Part shown: positions 48,152 through 59,438 of the stretch, piece after piece
Numbering within the stretch: the stretch's first letter is position 1
Layout of the letters: each line of letters begins with the position of its first letter
NCBI RefSeq assembly: GCF_021266465.1
Contig: NZ_CP089848.1
Span: forward strand, 2,108,001 to 2,172,000
DNA length: 64,000 nucleotides
Reading direction: 5' to 3'
Source of the DNA: Paralcaligenes sp. KSB-10
GTDB taxonomy: Bacteria > Pseudomonadota > Gammaproteobacteria > Burkholderiales > Burkholderiaceae_B
Notes under the pieces: model-generated
Told to the model about the DNA's origin: nothing
Seen by the model: only the letters and a program-made list of their open reading frames with translations
Databases searched by the model: none
Made by a program: the position numbers and the translations under genes

Positions 48152-48789
48152 TTTGATTTCCCCTGTTCGTCGGCGCCAGCCTGCGGCTGCTCACCAGGTT
48201 CGACCTGCGCCGGCATGCTGACCATGCGGAAACGATCCTGGGCGCGCACGCGCACCTGATCGCCCGGCCTGTTGTACTTGACATCGCGGCGTTCGCGCAT
48301 GGTCAGCGCAATGGCGGCGATCATGCCCACCAGCAGAATCACGGCGCCGATCTCGACGGCGTATACATAATTGGTGTACATCACCACGCCCAGGGCATGC
48401 GTATTGTTGTAATCGGCCGCCGCCGGCGCCGCGGCGCCCGCGCCGAACCATGAACGGCCCAGCACGAAAGCCATTTCGAGCACCATGACCAGGCCGATGA
48501 CCAGGCCCACCGGCAGATAGGTTTTGATCCCTTCGCGCAAGGCGGCCATGCGTATATCGAGCATCATCACCACAAACAGGAACAGCACCATCACGGCGCC
48601 GACATAAACCAGCACCAGCAGCAAGGCCAGGAACTCTGCGCCGAGGAGAATCCAGAGCATCGACGCGGTAAAGAACACCAGGATCAGGTGCAGCACCGCC
48701 GTAACAGGGCTGGTAGCCGTGATGACGCGAAAGGCCGCAATCACCAGCACCAGGGACAATAAGTAAAACAGGACAGAAGTAAAAATCAT
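48148..48789 (-). CDS. nuoJ: NADH-quinone oxidoreductase subunit J
   Basis: 213 residues, five membrane helices. Core segment [19 protein letters not shown] is the family hallmark, with the conserved Tyr/Gly of helix 3 that forms a pi-bulge coupling quinone chemistry to proton pumping. The hydrophilic C-terminal tail (~175-213, [20 protein letters not shown]) is low-complexity. 4-base overlap with nuoK. Confidence 0.95.
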   Translation of the reverse strand: MIFTSVLFYLLSLVLVIAAFRVITATSPVTAVLHLILVFFTASMLWILLGAEFLALLLVLVYVGAVMVLFLFVVMMLDIRMAALREGIKTYLPVGLVIGLVMVLEMAFVLGRSWFGAGAAAPAAADYNNTHALGVVMYTNYVYAVEIGAVILLVGMIAAIALTMRERRDVKYNRPGDQVRVRAQDRFRMVSMPAQVEPGEQPQAGADEQGKSK

Positions 48790-48807
48790 GGAGCGGGGTC
48801 CCGACGT

Positions 48808-49296
48808 TCAACGATAAGGGGCGTCTTCGGCACGGCGACGCGCGATTTCGGACTCGTAGCGGTCGCCAACCGCCAGCAGCATATCTTTGGTGAAATACAG
48901 GTCGCCCCGTTTTTCGCCGTGATATTCGTGTATATGGGTTTCGACGATGGAATCCACCGGGCAGCTTTCTTCGCAGAAACCGCAGAAAATACACTTGGCA
49001 AGATCGATATCGTAGCGCGTGGTGCGCCGCGACCCGTCATCGCGCTCTTCGGACTCGATCGTAATGGCCAGGGCCGGACAAACCGCCTCGCACAGCTTGC
49101 ACGCAATACAGCGCTCTTCTCCGTTGGGGTAGCGGCGCAAAGCGTGCAGGCCGCGGAAGCGCGGCGACGCCGGCGTTTTTTCCTGCGGGTAGCGCAAGGT
49201 GATCTTGCGCTTGAACAAGTACTTGCCCGTCAAGCGCATCCCTTTGAGCATTTCCGACAGCATCAGGCTGCCGAAAAAATCCTTAATTGCTTCCAT
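48808..49296 (-). CDS. nuoI: NADH-quinone oxidoreductase subunit I
   Basis: 162 residues. Two 4Fe-4S ferredoxin motifs: [12 protein letters not shown] (~63-74) and [12 protein letters not shown] (~102-113), carrying clusters N6a and N6b. Peripheral-arm subunit passing electrons towards NuoB. 18 bp before nuoJ. Confidence 0.97.
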   Translation of the reverse strand: MEAIKDFFGSLMLSEMLKGMRLTGKYLFKRKITLRYPQEKTPASPRFRGLHALRRYPNGEERCIACKLCEAVCPALAITIESEERDDGSRRTTRYDIDLAKCIFCGFCEESCPVDSIVETHIHEYHGEKRGDLYFTKDMLLAVGDRYESEIARRRAEDAPYR

Positions 49297-49314
49297 ATCA
49301 AGCCTCCGGCAGCA

Positions 49315-50388
49315 TTAATGCCAAATATTCCAGGGCGTCTGCATCCAGATCGCCACAATCAGCAGCCACACGCCGGTCAGAGGTATGAATACCTTCCAGC
49401 CCAGGCGCATGATCTGATCGTAGCGGTAGCGGGGAAACGTCGCACGAAACCAAATGAATTGCGAAACCACAAAAAACGTTTTAAGGCCCAGCCACAGCCA
49501 GCCCGGCACCCAGGTAAAGGGCGCGACTTCGATGGGTGGCGTCCAGCCGCCCAGAAACATGATGGATGCCAGGCATGACAACAGAATCATGTTGGCGTAT
49601 TCGCCCAGGAAGAACAGGGCAAAACCCATGCCCGAATATTCAACCATGTGGCCGGCCACGATTTCCGATTCGCCCTCGACCACGTCGAAGGGATGGCGGT
49701 TGGTTTCAGCCACCGCGGAAACCACGTAAATCACGAACAGCGGCAACAGGGGCAGCCAGTTCCAGGACAGGAAGTTGAGGCCTTTATCGGCGAACCAGCC
49801 GTGTGTCTGCCCAACCACGATGCCGCTGACATTGAGCGTACCCGACACCAGCAGCACGGTGATCATGACAAAACCAATCGCCAATTCGTAAGACACCATC
49901 TGTGCGGCAGCGCGCATGGCGCCCAGCAGCGCGTATTTGGAATTGGACGCCCAGCCGGCCACAATCACGCCATACACCCCGACCGAGGTAATCGCCATGA
50001 CATACAGCAAACCGGCATTGACATTGGACAGGACCAGATCGGGGCCGAAGGGAATCACCGCCCAGGCGGCCAGCGCCGGCATAAGAGTGACCACAGGGGC
50101 CAGCACATACAGCACCTTGTTGGCCTTGCTCGGAACAATGAGCTCTTTGGTGAGCAGCTTGAACACGTCGGCAAAGGGCTGCAGCAAACCCTTGTAGCCC
50201 ACGCGCGTGGGCCCCAGGCGTACGTGCATGGCGCCGATCAGCTTGCGCTCCCAGTAGGTCAGATAGGCCACGCACAAAATAATGGGTACGGCGATCACGA
50301 TAATCTTGACCAGTGTCCAGACCACCAGCCAGGCAGTCGGCCCGATCAGGCCGGTTCCGTAGCTTTCAACAATCTGTAGCCATTCCAT
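49315..50388 (-). CDS. nuoH: NADH-quinone oxidoreductase subunit H
   Basis: 357 residues, eight or nine membrane helices. Contains [20 protein letters not shown] and the acidic loop [20 protein letters not shown] that lines the quinone channel, the most conserved features of the family. Anchors the peripheral arm in the membrane. Directly abuts nuoG with no gap. Confidence 0.97.
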   Translation of the reverse strand: MEWLQIVESYGTGLIGPTAWLVVWTLVKIIVIAVPIILCVAYLTYWERKLIGAMHVRLGPTRVGYKGLLQPFADVFKLLTKELIVPSKANKVLYVLAPVVTLMPALAAWAVIPFGPDLVLSNVNAGLLYVMAITSVGVYGVIVAGWASNSKYALLGAMRAAAQMVSYELAIGFVMITVLLVSGTLNVSGIVVGQTHGWFADKGLNFLSWNWLPLLPLFVIYVVSAVAETNRHPFDVVEGESEIVAGHMVEYSGMGFALFFLGEYANMILLSCLASIMFLGGWTPPIEVAPFTWVPGWLWLGLKTFFVVSQFIWFRATFPRYRYDQIMRLGWKVFIPLTGVWLLIVAIWMQTPWNIWH

Positions 50389-52716
50389 TTATGCACGCTC
50401 CACGGAAAGTTGGCCGAAGGCGCTGCCCAGGGCTGTCGTCTCGGCAAACGCCGCCGCCACTCGCACCGCCCCTTCGGCGACCGCATCATCGAGCAGCGCC
50501 GGCAAGGTGATTTCACCTTGCGCGGAACGGATGCGCACCGCATCGCCCGATTGCACGCCCAGGCTTGCCAGGGTGCTCGAGCTCATGCGGGCGGAGGGTG
50601 CCTGCGAAGCGGCCGTAGCCTGCAAGGGCCCGGAGCGGCGCACCATGGCGTCGCTGCGGTAAATGGGCACATCGGCCAGACGCTCCAGGCCGGGAAGCTT
50701 GGCACCCAGGCCGACTTCGCCGCGAACCTCGTTGCCCAGGCGACTGTCCACACCGCCCACCATGACGGTATCGCGCACTGTTTCGGAGGTCTCGTCGTCG
50801 AAGCCCGGCAACTGGAACACATTGCCCAAAACCCGCAAAACCTTCCAACCCGGCCGCGTATCGGCGTAGGGAGCGGTCGCCCCCTTGAAGCTCTGCACGC
50901 GCCCTTCGGCATTGACGAAGCTGCCCGAGGTTTCGGTAAAAGGTGAAATCGGCAGCATGATATGAGCCCATTCCTGGGCCGTCGAACGGTATGAAGTAAG
51001 CGCCACGGCAAACTCCGCCGCCTTCAGAACCTCGACCGCGCGAGCGCCGTTGTCGGCATCGAATTCCGGCTCGGCATGCACTACCAGGTAAGCCTTGAGC
51101 GGCTGCGTGAGCATCTGCGTCGCGCTCAGGCCGCCAGGCCCGGGGGTGGCGCCCGCCAGATAACCGCCCACCGTATTGCCGCCGGGAATCAGGAAACCGA
51201 ACTTGCCCTTGACCGCCCGGGCCAAGGCCGCCGTATTCGCCGCAATCAAGGTGGCCCGGTCGGAGGCGACCGCGAGATTGCCCACCAGCACCGCCACTTT
51301 CTGGCCCGATGCCAGGCTGGCAGCGATGCTGCGCGCGGCCTCGGACGGCTGGACTGAGTCGAGCTCGGTCGCAATGGCCTGGCCGGTGGCCTGCGCCGCG
51401 GCGACCAGCACCTCGGCCACGGCGTTCGCGATCAGGCTGGGCGCGACAGTCAGGCGCGCGGTCACGGGGAACAGGGGATCGTCGGCGGCGCCATCGATAA
51501 AGGAAATCTGCGTGCCGTGCTTGGCGGCCTGGCGCAGGCGCTGAGCGATGAGGGGATGGTCCTTGCGCAGGAACGAGCCCACGACCAGGACCCGGTCGAG
51601 CTGGCCAATTTCGGCGATGGGCATGCCCAGCCACGGTACGCCGGTCAGGGCATGATCGAGGTCGGGATCGATATTGCGTAAACGGAAATCGACGTTCTCC
51701 GAGCCCAGGGCGCGAGTCAGGCGCGCCAGCAAGGCAAGTTCTTCAGTCGTGGCGTATTGGGAACCCAATGCGCCGATCTGGCTCGCGCCGTGCTGATCGC
51801 GCACCTGGCCAAGCCCCTTGACGGCCGCCTGCAAGGCATCGCTCCAGGATGCTTCACGCCACTGGCCATCGGCACCCTTGATCATGGGATGTTTCAGACG
51901 ATCTTCGGTATACAGGCCTTCATAGGCCCAGCGGTCGCGATCGCTGATCCAGCATTCGTTGATTTCTTCGTTTTCAAAAGGCACGACACGCATGACGCGA
52001 TCGCCCTTGACCTGCACGACCAGGTTCGCACCCAGGCTATCGTGCGGGCTGACCGAACGGCGGCGCGCCAATTCCCAGGTACGCGCGGTATAGCGGAACG
52101 GCTTGGAGGTCAGCGCGCCCACCGGACAGATGTCGATCATATTGCCCGACAACTCGGACTCGACCGCACGGCCCACGAAAGACGTGATCTCGGAGTGCTC
52201 GCCGCGATTGACCATGCCCAGTTCCATGACTCCGCCGATTTCCTGGCCGAAGCGCACACAGCGGGTGCAGTGTATGCAGCGCTGCATTTCCTCGGCCGAT
52301 ACCAGAGGCCCCATTTCCTTGTGGAAGACTACCCGCTTCTCTTCTTTGTAGCGCGAAGCCGAGGAACCATAGCCCACGGCCAGATCCTGCAACTGGCACT
52401 CGCCGCCCTGATCGCAGACGGGGCAATCCAGGGGATGGTTGATCAGGAGGAATTCCATGACGCTTTTTTGCGCCGCCACGGCTTTGTCGGAGGCGGTATG
52501 CACCACCATGCCGTTGGTGACGGGCGTGGCGCAGGCCGGCATGGCCTTGGGCGCTTTCTCGACTTCGACCAGGCACATGCGGCAATTGGCCGCAATCGAA
52601 AGCTTTTTGTGATAACAGAAATGCGGCACGTACAAGCCGAGTTTATTGGCGGCATGCATGACCATGCTGCCCTCGGGGACTTCAACCTTGTTGCCGTCGA
52701 TGGTGAGTTCAACCAT
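50389..52716 (-). CDS. nuoG: NADH-quinone oxidoreductase subunit G
   Basis: 775 residues. N-terminal 2Fe-2S domain (YHKKLSIAANCRMCLVEVEK), the His-Cys3 cluster region CPVCDQGGECQLQDLAVGYG, and CIHCTRCVRFGQEIGG, followed by a molybdopterin-oxidoreductase-like fold (CPVGALTSKPFRYTARTWEL) without a cofactor role. Electron-wire subunit of the peripheral arm. Confidence 0.97.
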   Translation of the reverse strand: MVELTIDGNKVEVPEGSMVMHAANKLGLYVPHFCYHKKLSIAANCRMCLVEVEKAPKAMPACATPVTNGMVVHTASDKAVAAQKSVMEFLLINHPLDCPVCDQGGECQLQDLAVGYGSSASRYKEEKRVVFHKEMGPLVSAEEMQRCIHCTRCVRFGQEIGGVMELGMVNRGEHSEITSFVGRAVESELSGNMIDICPVGALTSKPFRYTARTWELARRRSVSPHDSLGANLVVQVKGDRVMRVVPFENEEINECWISDRDRWAYEGLYTEDRLKHPMIKGADGQWREASWSDALQAAVKGLGQVRDQHGASQIGALGSQYATTEELALLARLTRALGSENVDFRLRNIDPDLDHALTGVPWLGMPIAEIGQLDRVLVVGSFLRKDHPLIAQRLRQAAKHGTQISFIDGAADDPLFPVTARLTVAPSLIANAVAEVLVAAAQATGQAIATELDSVQPSEAARSIAASLASGQKVAVLVGNLAVASDRATLIAANTAALARAVKGKFGFLIPGGNTVGGYLAGATPGPGGLSATQMLTQPLKAYLVVHAEPEFDADNGARAVEVLKAAEFAVALTSYRSTAQEWAHIMLPISPFTETSGSFVNAEGRVQSFKGATAPYADTRPGWKVLRVLGNVFQLPGFDDETSETVRDTVMVGGVDSRLGNEVRGEVGLGAKLPGLERLADVPIYRSDAMVRRSGPLQATAASQAPSARMSSSTLASLGVQSGDAVRIRSAQGEITLPALLDDAVAEGAVRVAAAFAETTALGSAFGQLSVERA

Positions 52717-52731
52717 TAGCGTGTCCTGACC

Positions 52732-54099
52732 CTACAAATATTTAGGCACCACACAGCTTTTATGCTCGATGTGGTGTGCGAACTCGTCGCGAAAGTGCTT
52801 GATAAAGCTGCGTACCGGCATGGCTGCCGCATCACCCAGCGCGCAAATGGTACGCCCCATGATGTTCAGGGCCACCGAGTCGAGAACCTCGAGGTCTTCG
52901 GGCCGGCCCTGCCCATGCTCGATCCGGTTGACCATGCGATAAAGCCACCCCGTACCCTCGCGGCATGGGGTGCATTGACCGCAGCTTTCTTCGAAATAAA
53001 AATACGACAAGCGCAGCAGCGACTTGACCATGCAGCGAGTGTCGTCCATGACGATGACCGCCCCCGAACCGAGCATGGAGCCGGCCTTGGAGATCGAGTC
53101 GTAATCCATGGTGGTGTCCATCATGATGCTCGCCGGCAGTACCGGCGCGCTCGAACCGCCTGGAATCACGGCTTTCAGGGCACGGCCGCCGCGCATGCCG
53201 CCGGCCAGCTCGAGCAGCGTCGAAAACGGCGTGCCCAGGGGAATTTCATAATTGCCCGGACGCTCGACATCGCCGGTGATGGAAAACAGCTTGGTGCCGC
53301 CATTGTTGGGCAGGCCGATTTCAAGGTATTCCTGGGCGCTGTTGCGAATGATCCAGGGTACCGCGGCAAAGGTCTCGGTATTGTTGATGGTGGTGGGCTT
53401 GCCATACAGGCCGAAACTGGCCGGAAATGGCGGCTTGAAGCGCGGCTGGCCTTTCTTGCCTTCGAGCGATTCCAGCAAGGCCGTTTCTTCACCACAGATA
53501 TAAGCCCCATAGCCATGAAAGGCATGCAGCTGGAAATTGAAATCGGAACCAAGGATCTTGTCGCCCAGGAAGCCCGCCGCGCGCGCCTCGGCCAGCGCCT
53601 CTTCGAAGCGGTCGTAGACCTCGAAGATTTCGCCGTGAATGTAGTTGTAGCCAACGCTGATGCCCATCGCATACGCCCCAATCGCCATGCCTTCGATGAC
53701 GATATGCGGATTGAAACGCAGGATGTCGCGATCCTTGAATGTGCCGGGCTCGCCCTCGTCGGAGTTGCAGACCAGGTACTTCTGGCCGGGGAAGGTACGC
53801 GGCATGAAGCTCCATTTCAGGCCGGTCGGAAAACCCGCGCCGCCGCGGCCGCGCAAACCCGACGCCTTGACTTCGGCGATGACATCCTCGGGCTTCATGC
53901 CGGTGGTCAGGATCTTGCGCAAGGCCTCGTAGCCGCCGCGCTTGACGTAGTCGTCGAGCCGCCAATTGCTGCCGTCGAGGCCGGCCACGATTTGCGGCTT
54001 GATATGGCGATCGTGGAAAAGCATGCTGCGCGACAAGTCGTTGCCCGGGTCAGCCACCAGGCCCTGGGAGAATTTCTGCAATAGCTCCGGCGCACTCAT
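52732..54099 (-). CDS. nuoF: NADH-quinone oxidoreductase subunit F
   Basis: 455 residues from ATG 54099; the frame stays open upstream to 54345, but that part is shadow sequence of nuoE. NADH site [19 protein letters not shown] site around [14 protein letters not shown], and N3 cluster Cys in [14 protein letters not shown] and [10 protein letters not shown]. Entry point of electrons. Start overlaps the nuoE stop by 4 bases. Confidence 0.97.
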   Translation of the reverse strand: MSAPELLQKFSQGLVADPGNDLSRSMLFHDRHIKPQIVAGLDGSNWRLDDYVKRGGYEALRKILTTGMKPEDVIAEVKASGLRGRGGAGFPTGLKWSFMPRTFPGQKYLVCNSDEGEPGTFKDRDILRFNPHIVIEGMAIGAYAMGISVGYNYIHGEIFEVYDRFEEALAEARAAGFLGDKILGSDFNFQLHAFHGYGAYICGEETALLESLEGKKGQPRFKPPFPASFGLYGKPTTINNTETFAAVPWIIRNSAQEYLEIGLPNNGGTKLFSITGDVERPGNYEIPLGTPFSTLLELAGGMRGGRALKAVIPGGSSAPVLPASIMMDTTMDYDSISKAGSMLGSGAVIVMDDTRCMVKSLLRLSYFYFEESCGQCTPCREGTGWLYRMVNRIEHGQGRPEDLEVLDSVALNIMGRTICALGDAAAMPVRSFIKHFRDEFAHHIEHKSCVVPKYL

Positions 54100-54590
54100 G
54101 CCGATTCTCCGTGCTGTGTAAGTTCTTGAATCATGGCATCGATCTTGTCTTGCGACATGCGCACACACATATGCTTGTTGTTGACCAGCAGCACCGGCGA
54201 ATCGCCGCAAGCGCCCATGCACTCGCCTTCCACCAGGGTGAACAGGCCATCGGCCGAGGTTTCCTGGAAATCGATGCCCAGCTTCTGCTTCAGATAATCG
54301 GCGGTCTTGACGCCGTCGCGCAAGGCACAGGGCAGATTGGTGCACACCGACAGCTTGAAGCGCCCCGCCGGCTTGGTATTGAACATATTGTAGAAGGTGG
54401 CGACTTCCTGCACCGCGATGGGGGCTACACCCAGATAGCTCGCCACATCTTCAATCACCTCGGTCGACACCCAGTCTTTTTCGTCCTGTGCAATGGTGAG
54501 CGCCGCCATGATGGCGGATTGCTTTTGGTCGCCGGGGTACTTGGTCAGTTCCCTATCGATTTTCTGGTAGGCTTGTTCGGAAAGAAGCAT
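54096..54590 (-). CDS. nuoE: NADH-quinone oxidoreductase subunit E
   Basis: 164 residues from ATG 54590 (the longer frame from 54635 begins within the repeat region). Thioredoxin-like 2Fe-2S protein: [12 protein letters not shown] and [18 protein letters not shown] supply the four Cys of cluster N1a. Separated from nuoD by an unusual 124-bp gap containing a tandem repeat. Confidence 0.96.
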   Translation of the reverse strand: MLLSEQAYQKIDRELTKYPGDQKQSAIMAALTIAQDEKDWVSTEVIEDVASYLGVAPIAVQEVATFYNMFNTKPAGRFKLSVCTNLPCALRDGVKTADYLKQKLGIDFQETSADGLFTLVEGECMGACGDSPVLLVNNKHMCVRMSQDKIDAMIQELTQHGESA

Positions 54591-54635
54591 AGTTTGAATC
54601 CGGTTGTTCCTTGGCAAAACGACTTTTAGCAGCAT

Positions 54636-54709
54636 ACTGCTAAATAGTTAACGATCAGGCTGCTAACGACTTACTGCTAAACAGTTAACGATCAGGCTGT
54701 TAACGATCG
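54636..54709. repeat. Tandem 37-bp repeat between nuoD and nuoE
   Basis: ACTGCTAAATAGTTAACGAT... (54636-54672) and ACTGCTAAACAGTTAACGAT... (54673-54709) are adjacent and nearly identical (about four differences in 37). Each contains TAGTTAACGATCAGGCTG or close variants and a second TAACGA. Lies immediately downstream of the nuoD stop in the only large gap of the early nuo operon; no gene is encoded. Confidence 0.85.
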
Positions 54710-54714
54710 AGCGG

Positions 54715-55971
54715 CTAGCGGTCGATTTCGCCAAACACAATATCTTGAGTCCCAATAATGGTTACGGCATCGGCAATCATGTGGCCGCGCGCCATTTCGT
54801 CGAGAGATTCCAGGTGCGCAAAACCCGGCGCACGTATTTTCAGGCGATAAGGCTTGTTGGCGCCATCGGAAATCAGATAAATCCCGAACTCGCCCTTGGG
54901 ATGCTCCACGGCCGAGTAGGCTTCGCCTTCGGGCACATGGAAGCCTTCGGTGAAGAGCTTGAAATGGTGGATGAGGTCTTCCATGCCGGTTTTCATGCGC
55001 TCGCGCGATGGCGGCGCCACCTTGTGGTTGTCGACAATGACCGGGCCGGGATTGTTGCGCAGCCATTCAACACACTGGCGGATAATGCGATTGCTTTCAC
55101 GCATTTCGGCGATGCGCACCAGATAGCGGTCGTAGCAGTCGCCATTGACGCCGACGGCAATATCGAAATCGAGCCTGTCGTAGACTTCGTAGGGCTGCAT
55201 TTTGCGCAAATCCCAGACCACACCCGAGCCGCGCAGCATGGGGCCGGTAAAGCCCAAGGCCTTGGCGCGTTCGGGGCTTACCACGCCGATGCCGACCAGG
55301 CGCTGCTTCCAGATGCGGTTATCGGTCAGCAGCGTTTCGTATTCGTCGACGCAGGCGGGGAAACGATTGGTGAAATCTTCGATGAAATCGAGCAGCGAGC
55401 CCGAACGGGCCTCGTTCATGGCGCGGACTTCTTTTTCGCCGCGGTACTTGCTGCTCTGCCCGTAATTCGGCATGGAGTCCGGCAAATCGCGGTACACACC
55501 GCCCGGACGATAATAGGCCGCATGCATGCGGGCGCCCGAGGCGGCCTCGTAGCAATCCATCAGGTCTTCGCGCTCGCGGAACGCATATAGGAAAACCGCC
55601 ATGGCGCCGACGTCGAGCGCATGCGAACCCAGCGACATTAAATGATTGAGCAGGCGCGTAATCTCGTCGAACATGACGCGTATGTATTGCGCGCGCAATG
55701 GCACTTGTATGCCCATGAGCTTTTCGATCGCCATGACATACGCGTGCTCGTTGCACATCATGGACACGTAATCGAGGCGGTCCATGTACGGCAAGGCCTG
55801 CAAATAGGTTTTATGCTCGGCCAGCTTTTCGGTGGCCCGATGCAGCAAGCCTATGTGCGGATCGGCGCGTTCAATGACTTCGCCGTCCAGCTCGAGCACC
55901 AGGCGCAGCACGCCATGCGCCGCGGGGTGCTGCGGCCCGAAGTTAAGGGTGTAGTTTTTTATTTCAGCCAT
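54715..55971 (-). CDS. nuoD: NADH-quinone oxidoreductase subunit D
   Basis: 418 residues, 49-kDa subunit. [20 protein letters not shown] (~10-29) with the His and, further on, the Tyr that form the quinone head-group site; [18 protein letters not shown] and the C-terminal DIVFGEIDR ending typical of the family. 3 bp after nuoC. Confidence 0.97.
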   Translation of the reverse strand: MAEIKNYTLNFGPQHPAAHGVLRLVLELDGEVIERADPHIGLLHRATEKLAEHKTYLQALPYMDRLDYVSMMCNEHAYVMAIEKLMGIQVPLRAQYIRVMFDEITRLLNHLMSLGSHALDVGAMAVFLYAFREREDLMDCYEAASGARMHAAYYRPGGVYRDLPDSMPNYGQSSKYRGEKEVRAMNEARSGSLLDFIEDFTNRFPACVDEYETLLTDNRIWKQRLVGIGVVSPERAKALGFTGPMLRGSGVVWDLRKMQPYEVYDRLDFDIAVGVNGDCYDRYLVRIAEMRESNRIIRQCVEWLRNNPGPVIVDNHKVAPPSRERMKTGMEDLIHHFKLFTEGFHVPEGEAYSAVEHPKGEFGIYLISDGANKPYRLKIRAPGFAHLESLDEMARGHMIADAVTIIGTQDIVFGEIDR

Positions 55972-55974
55972 GTC

Positions 55975-56586
55975 TTAACGCCCTATTCCGTAACCTTCCT
56001 CGCGCACCACCCGCGGCGTGATTTCACGCGGCTCGATGGTGACGGGCTGATACACCACGCGCTGCTGTTCAGGGTCGTAGCGCATTTCAACCGTGCCGGA
56101 CAGGGGGAAATCCTTGCGGAAAGGATGCCCGATAAAGCCGTAATCGGTCAGGATGCGGCGCAAATCAGGGTGCCCTTCGAACACAATACCGTACAAATCA
56201 AACGCTTCGCGCTCGTACCAGTTGAGACAGGGCCAAACCTCGACCAGCGAATCCAGCAGGGGAAATTCGTCGTTCGGCACCCAGGTGCGCACCCGCAGGC
56301 GCCAGTTGTGCTCAATGGACAGCAGGTGGATGGTGACGGCGAAGCGCTGCGGATGCCGGCCGGGATCGACAGCAAAAGTGGGTGCCCCCCATGCGGAATA
56401 ATCGACCCCGCACAGGTCCATGCAGGTTTCGAAATGCAGCGCGGGTGCGTCACGCAAAGTCTTGCACGTGTCTACCCACTGATCGGCGGCGACTTCGAGC
56501 GTAAGCTCGTTCAAGGCGCCTTTAAGCGCAATGCCGTCGCCAAACTGGGCCAGCAAATGTGTTTTTAGCGTATCAAGCCGAGTCAT
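55975..56586 (-). CDS. nuoC: NADH-quinone oxidoreductase subunit C
   Basis: 203 residues, 30-kDa subunit. Signature [20 protein letters not shown] (~133-152), then [20 protein letters not shown]. Separate from nuoD, unlike the fused NuoCD of enterobacteria. 48 bp downstream of nuoB. Confidence 0.97.
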   Translation of the reverse strand: MTRLDTLKTHLLAQFGDGIALKGALNELTLEVAADQWVDTCKTLRDAPALHFETCMDLCGVDYSAWGAPTFAVDPGRHPQRFAVTIHLLSIEHNWRLRVRTWVPNDEFPLLDSLVEVWPCLNWYEREAFDLYGIVFEGHPDLRRILTDYGFIGHPFRKDFPLSGTVEMRYDPEQQRVVYQPVTIEPREITPRVVREEGYGIGR

Positions 56587-56634
56587 AGTTACTTACTAGC
56601 TTATGAACGTGAATAAGAGGCTCGCCGAAGCAGC

Positions 56635-57111
56635 CTAGCGAGCAATCGTATTGGTCAGGCGGATTTTGTTCTGCATTTGCAGCAAGCCATAGACCAGCGC
56701 CTCGGCCGTGGGGGGACAGCCCGGCACGTAGACATCGACCGGAACGATACGGTCGCAGCCCCGCACCACCGAATACGAATAATGGTAATAGCCGCCGCCA
56801 TTGGCGCACGAGCCCATGGACAGAACCCAGCGCGGCTCGGGCATTTGATCGTAGACCTTGCGCAGGGCCGGTGCCATTTTATTGCACAAGGTTCCCGCCA
56901 CGATCATCAGGTCGGACTGGCGCGGGCTGGGACGAAAAATAATGCCGAACTGGTCCAGGTCGTAGCGCGCCGCGCCGGCGTGCATCATTTCGACCGCGCA
57001 ACAGGCCAAGCCGAAGGTCATGGGCCATAAGGACCCTGTTTTGGCCCAGTTCAGGAATTTATCTGCGCTGGTGGTGATGAAACCTTCTTTGAGAATGCCG
57101 TCGATAGCCAT
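56635..57111 (-). CDS. nuoB: NADH-quinone oxidoreductase subunit B
   Basis: 158 residues. Cluster N2 ligands are visible: adjacent Cys in [10 protein letters not shown], Cys in [15 protein letters not shown], and [17 protein letters not shown]. Hands electrons to quinone. 68 bp downstream of nuoA. Confidence 0.97.
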   Translation of the reverse strand: MAIDGILKEGFITTSADKFLNWAKTGSLWPMTFGLACCAVEMMHAGAARYDLDQFGIIFRPSPRQSDLMIVAGTLCNKMAPALRKVYDQMPEPRWVLSMGSCANGGGYYHYSYSVVRGCDRIVPVDVYVPGCPPTAEALVYGLLQMQNKIRLTNTIAR

Positions 57112-57179
57112 GATTGTTGCCTAATTACTCGTAATCGGTGTGAGGTGCGGCACGCGGCGCCGCCGTCGAACGAAAGACC

Positions 57180-57539
57180 TTATTCCCAATCGAGGGCGCC
57201 TCGTTTCCACTCGTAGATGAAGCCCACCGTCAACACCGCAAGAAACACAATAACGGTCCAGAAACCCACCATGCCTACCGCACCGGAGGCGATCGCCCAG
57301 GGAAACAGGAACGCGATTTCCAGATCGAACAAAATGAATAAAATGGCCACCAGGTAATACCGCACATCGAACTTCATGCGCGAATCGCCAAATGCATCGA
57401 AACCGCACTCGTAGGGCGAGAGCTTTTGCGCGTCGGGGCGGTGCGGCCCAAGCAGGCGGCCGCCCGATAACAGCGCCATGCCCACCAAGGTTGCAAAGAT
57501 AATAAACAGCAGTACAGGAAAATACTCTTGCAGATTCAT
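57180..57539 (-). CDS. nuoA: NADH-quinone oxidoreductase subunit A
   Basis: 119 residues from ATG 57539 ([20 protein letters not shown]). Three membrane helices; the loop [20 protein letters not shown] carries the conserved Cys region exposed in the deactive state of the enzyme. First gene of the nuoABCDEFGHIJKLMN operon; the ~200 bp upstream should hold the operon promoter. Confidence 0.96.
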   Translation of the reverse strand: MNLQEYFPVLLFIIFATLVGMALLSGGRLLGPHRPDAQKLSPYECGFDAFGDSRMKFDVRYYLVAILFILFDLEIAFLFPWAIASGAVGMVGFWTVIVFLAVLTVGFIYEWKRGALDWE

Positions 57540-57740
57540 GCAAAGCATCCAATGGCAATATGTAAACTTATAGATTGTAGCATTTTGAGTGTGTCATTCG
57601 GCTGAACAAACACGGCTTTGAAACAAATGCGGGCATCGATGTTATTTTTTTGCCGCAGCGTCAAAACTGTCCTCGCCTAGGCCCGATTGCCGCTACCGTC
57701 GCCACACAGGCGGGATCAGTTTTCGATAAAAACAGCACCC

Positions 57741-57770
57741 AGCAAAAAGCCACCCCTAAGGGTGGCTTTC
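57741..57770 (-). terminator. Intrinsic terminator of the porin gene
   Basis: AAAGCCACCC (57746-57755) pairs perfectly with GGGTGGCTTT (57760-57769) around CTAA. Read on the minus strand the stem is followed by a T-rich run, about 90 bases past the porin stop. It insulates the porin unit from nuoA downstream. Confidence 0.85.
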
Positions 57771-57855
57771 ATGCATGAACCGAAGCCCATGCCAGTTCTC
57801 TTGGCAGCCCGATGAGCTGGGCTGCCTCGGTGCATAGACAAGCTATGCAGGCCGA

Positions 57856-58995
57856 TTAGAACTGGTGACGGATACCGACACCAAGAACAGTCGATTTCAG
57901 GTCGTCTGCAAATGCAACGTGCCTGGAGTACGAACCGATTGCATACAGGTTGGTGCGCTTGGACAGATTGTAGGTGTAACCCAAGCTGTATGTTTGCATC
58001 TTGCTCAGGCTAGCATCGCCCGCTGCTTCAGGAGCATTGCGAGGATCAGCCATTTGCCAGGATGCCAACACGCGGCCGTTACCAACGGGAGCGCTCAAGC
58101 CAACCAAGTACGAATTAACTTTCAGGCCTTGTGCGGCGCCGAGAGTCGGGGTGGCGATGTTGCTGTCGTAGGTCGTGCCTTGGAACCAGCCGTTACGCGT
58201 TTGACCGAAAGCCAGGCTAGCCTTGACGATTTCGAAGTCGTAGCTGGCGCCCAAGTTCCATTCGGACACATTCACGCTGCTGCCGCCGTTGGCGGCAACA
58301 TTGCTGCCTACGTGCATGTTGTCATACGTAAGAGCAACGCCGATGGGGCCGTTGGCATAACGCAGACCAGTGGTCACGACACGTTTGTTGCTGTCGTTAG
58401 GATTAAGACCGCCGGCACCAGTGGTGGTGTTCCAGTTTTGAGCACCGTCAGCATTGAACGAATAGCCTACGCCGAACTGGAAGCCAGAGAAGTTCGGGGT
58501 TTGGTACAAGACCATGTTGTCCAGACGCAGGGTGTTGGCCGAGCTGAACGACGTACCGACGTTGGCTTGACCGAAACCGTTGTTGAACGGATCAACAATA
58601 CCAGCCAAGTACTTGGAGGCGATATTGGTTTGACGACCGAAATCCAATTGACCCCAGCTGTCGCCGGCCAGACCGATAGTAGCTTGACGACCGAACAAAC
58701 GGCCACCTTGAGCGCTCTTACCAGTCGAGCTGTCGAAACCGCTTTCCAATTGGAACACAGCGCGCAGGCCGTCACCCAGGTCTTCGGAACCTTTCAGGCC
58801 CCAACGGCTGCCGGACTGAACGCCGTTGATCACGCCGAATTTGCTGGATTTGTAGTCAGCGCCGTCAACAGTGCCTTTGACTTGGTTGTAGCCGATACCT
58901 GTGTCGATGATCCCGTAAAGGGTAACCGACGTTTCTGCTTGAGCAACGCCAGCAAAGCCAGCGATTAGAGCAGCAGCGAGCAGAGTCTTTTTCAT
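57856..58995 (-). CDS. Outer-membrane general porin (Bordetella/Burkholderia type)
   Basis: 379 residues. Signal peptide MKKTLLAAALIAGFAGVAQA, mature start ETSVTLYGIIDTGIGYNQVK. Alternating beta strands, the GSRWGLKGSEDLGDGLRAVF block and GRLFGRQATIGLAGDSWGQL typical of trimeric 16-strand porins, and the C-terminal phenylalanine (GVGIRHQF) needed for BAM-dependent insertion. Strong ribosome site (GGAG) before ATG 58995. Candidate OmpR target. Codon use is that of a highly expressed gene. Sits between tRNA-Leu and nuoA as in Bordetella. Confidence 0.95.
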   Translation of the reverse strand: MKKTLLAAALIAGFAGVAQAETSVTLYGIIDTGIGYNQVKGTVDGADYKSSKFGVINGVQSGSRWGLKGSEDLGDGLRAVFQLESGFDSSTGKSAQGGRLFGRQATIGLAGDSWGQLDFGRQTNIASKYLAGIVDPFNNGFGQANVGTSFSSANTLRLDNMVLYQTPNFSGFQFGVGYSFNADGAQNWNTTTGAGGLNPNDSNKRVVTTGLRYANGPIGVALTYDNMHVGSNVAANGGSSVNVSEWNLGASYDFEIVKASLAFGQTRNGWFQGTTYDSNIATPTLGAAQGLKVNSYLVGLSAPVGNGRVLASWQMADPRNAPEAAGDASLSKMQTYSLGYTYNLSKRTNLYAIGSYSRHVAFADDLKSTVLGVGIRHQF

Positions 58996-59438
58996 TTATG
59001 AAATCTCCGTAGATTTGAGTAACGAGAGCAGCGATCAATCTTATGTCCTGCCACTCTTTCTAACTCCGCGATGGGAAGTTGGTGCTATTGCATCAAAATT
59101 CGGGGCCGCTGGCTATTGTCCTGAGGGCAAAAGCTTAACTTTTCCTGATAATCGTTGGATTCACACAACAAACCCGCTTTTTGACCCTAAAAACATAAGG
59201 GTTTACCCTTGTTATTATGTGGCATCCCAGCCACATTTTTTCCCATATCAGCGGGATTTATTTCTATCTAGATTTATTCGAGCTTATCGAAATAAATATT
59301 TGTTTCCATTGAGGTTTCCATGGAAGTTTTTAAAGCCAAAAAAGCCGATTTGCCATAACTCGGATTTGCCGTAATGCGACTTACTGGAAGGCGATTTCCC
59401 AGGGGAGGCGCTTGCAGCCACCCTCCCCCATTAACGCC
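58996..59438 (-). promoter_or_regulatory. Porin upstream region with a palindrome
   Basis: About 440 bp of A+T-rich DNA between the porin start and the serine-hydrolase stop. A short open frame at 59015-59374 on the plus strand shows no protein character. AAGGGTTTACCCTT (59197-59210) is a near-perfect 6+6 inverted repeat about 200 bases upstream of the porin start and is a possible operator. Long leader regions are usual for porins. Confidence 0.45.

Noticed and set aside
59015-59374. 119-residue frame upstream of the porin
   Set aside because: No ribosome site, no domain, and it begins within the porin leader; unlikely to be translated.
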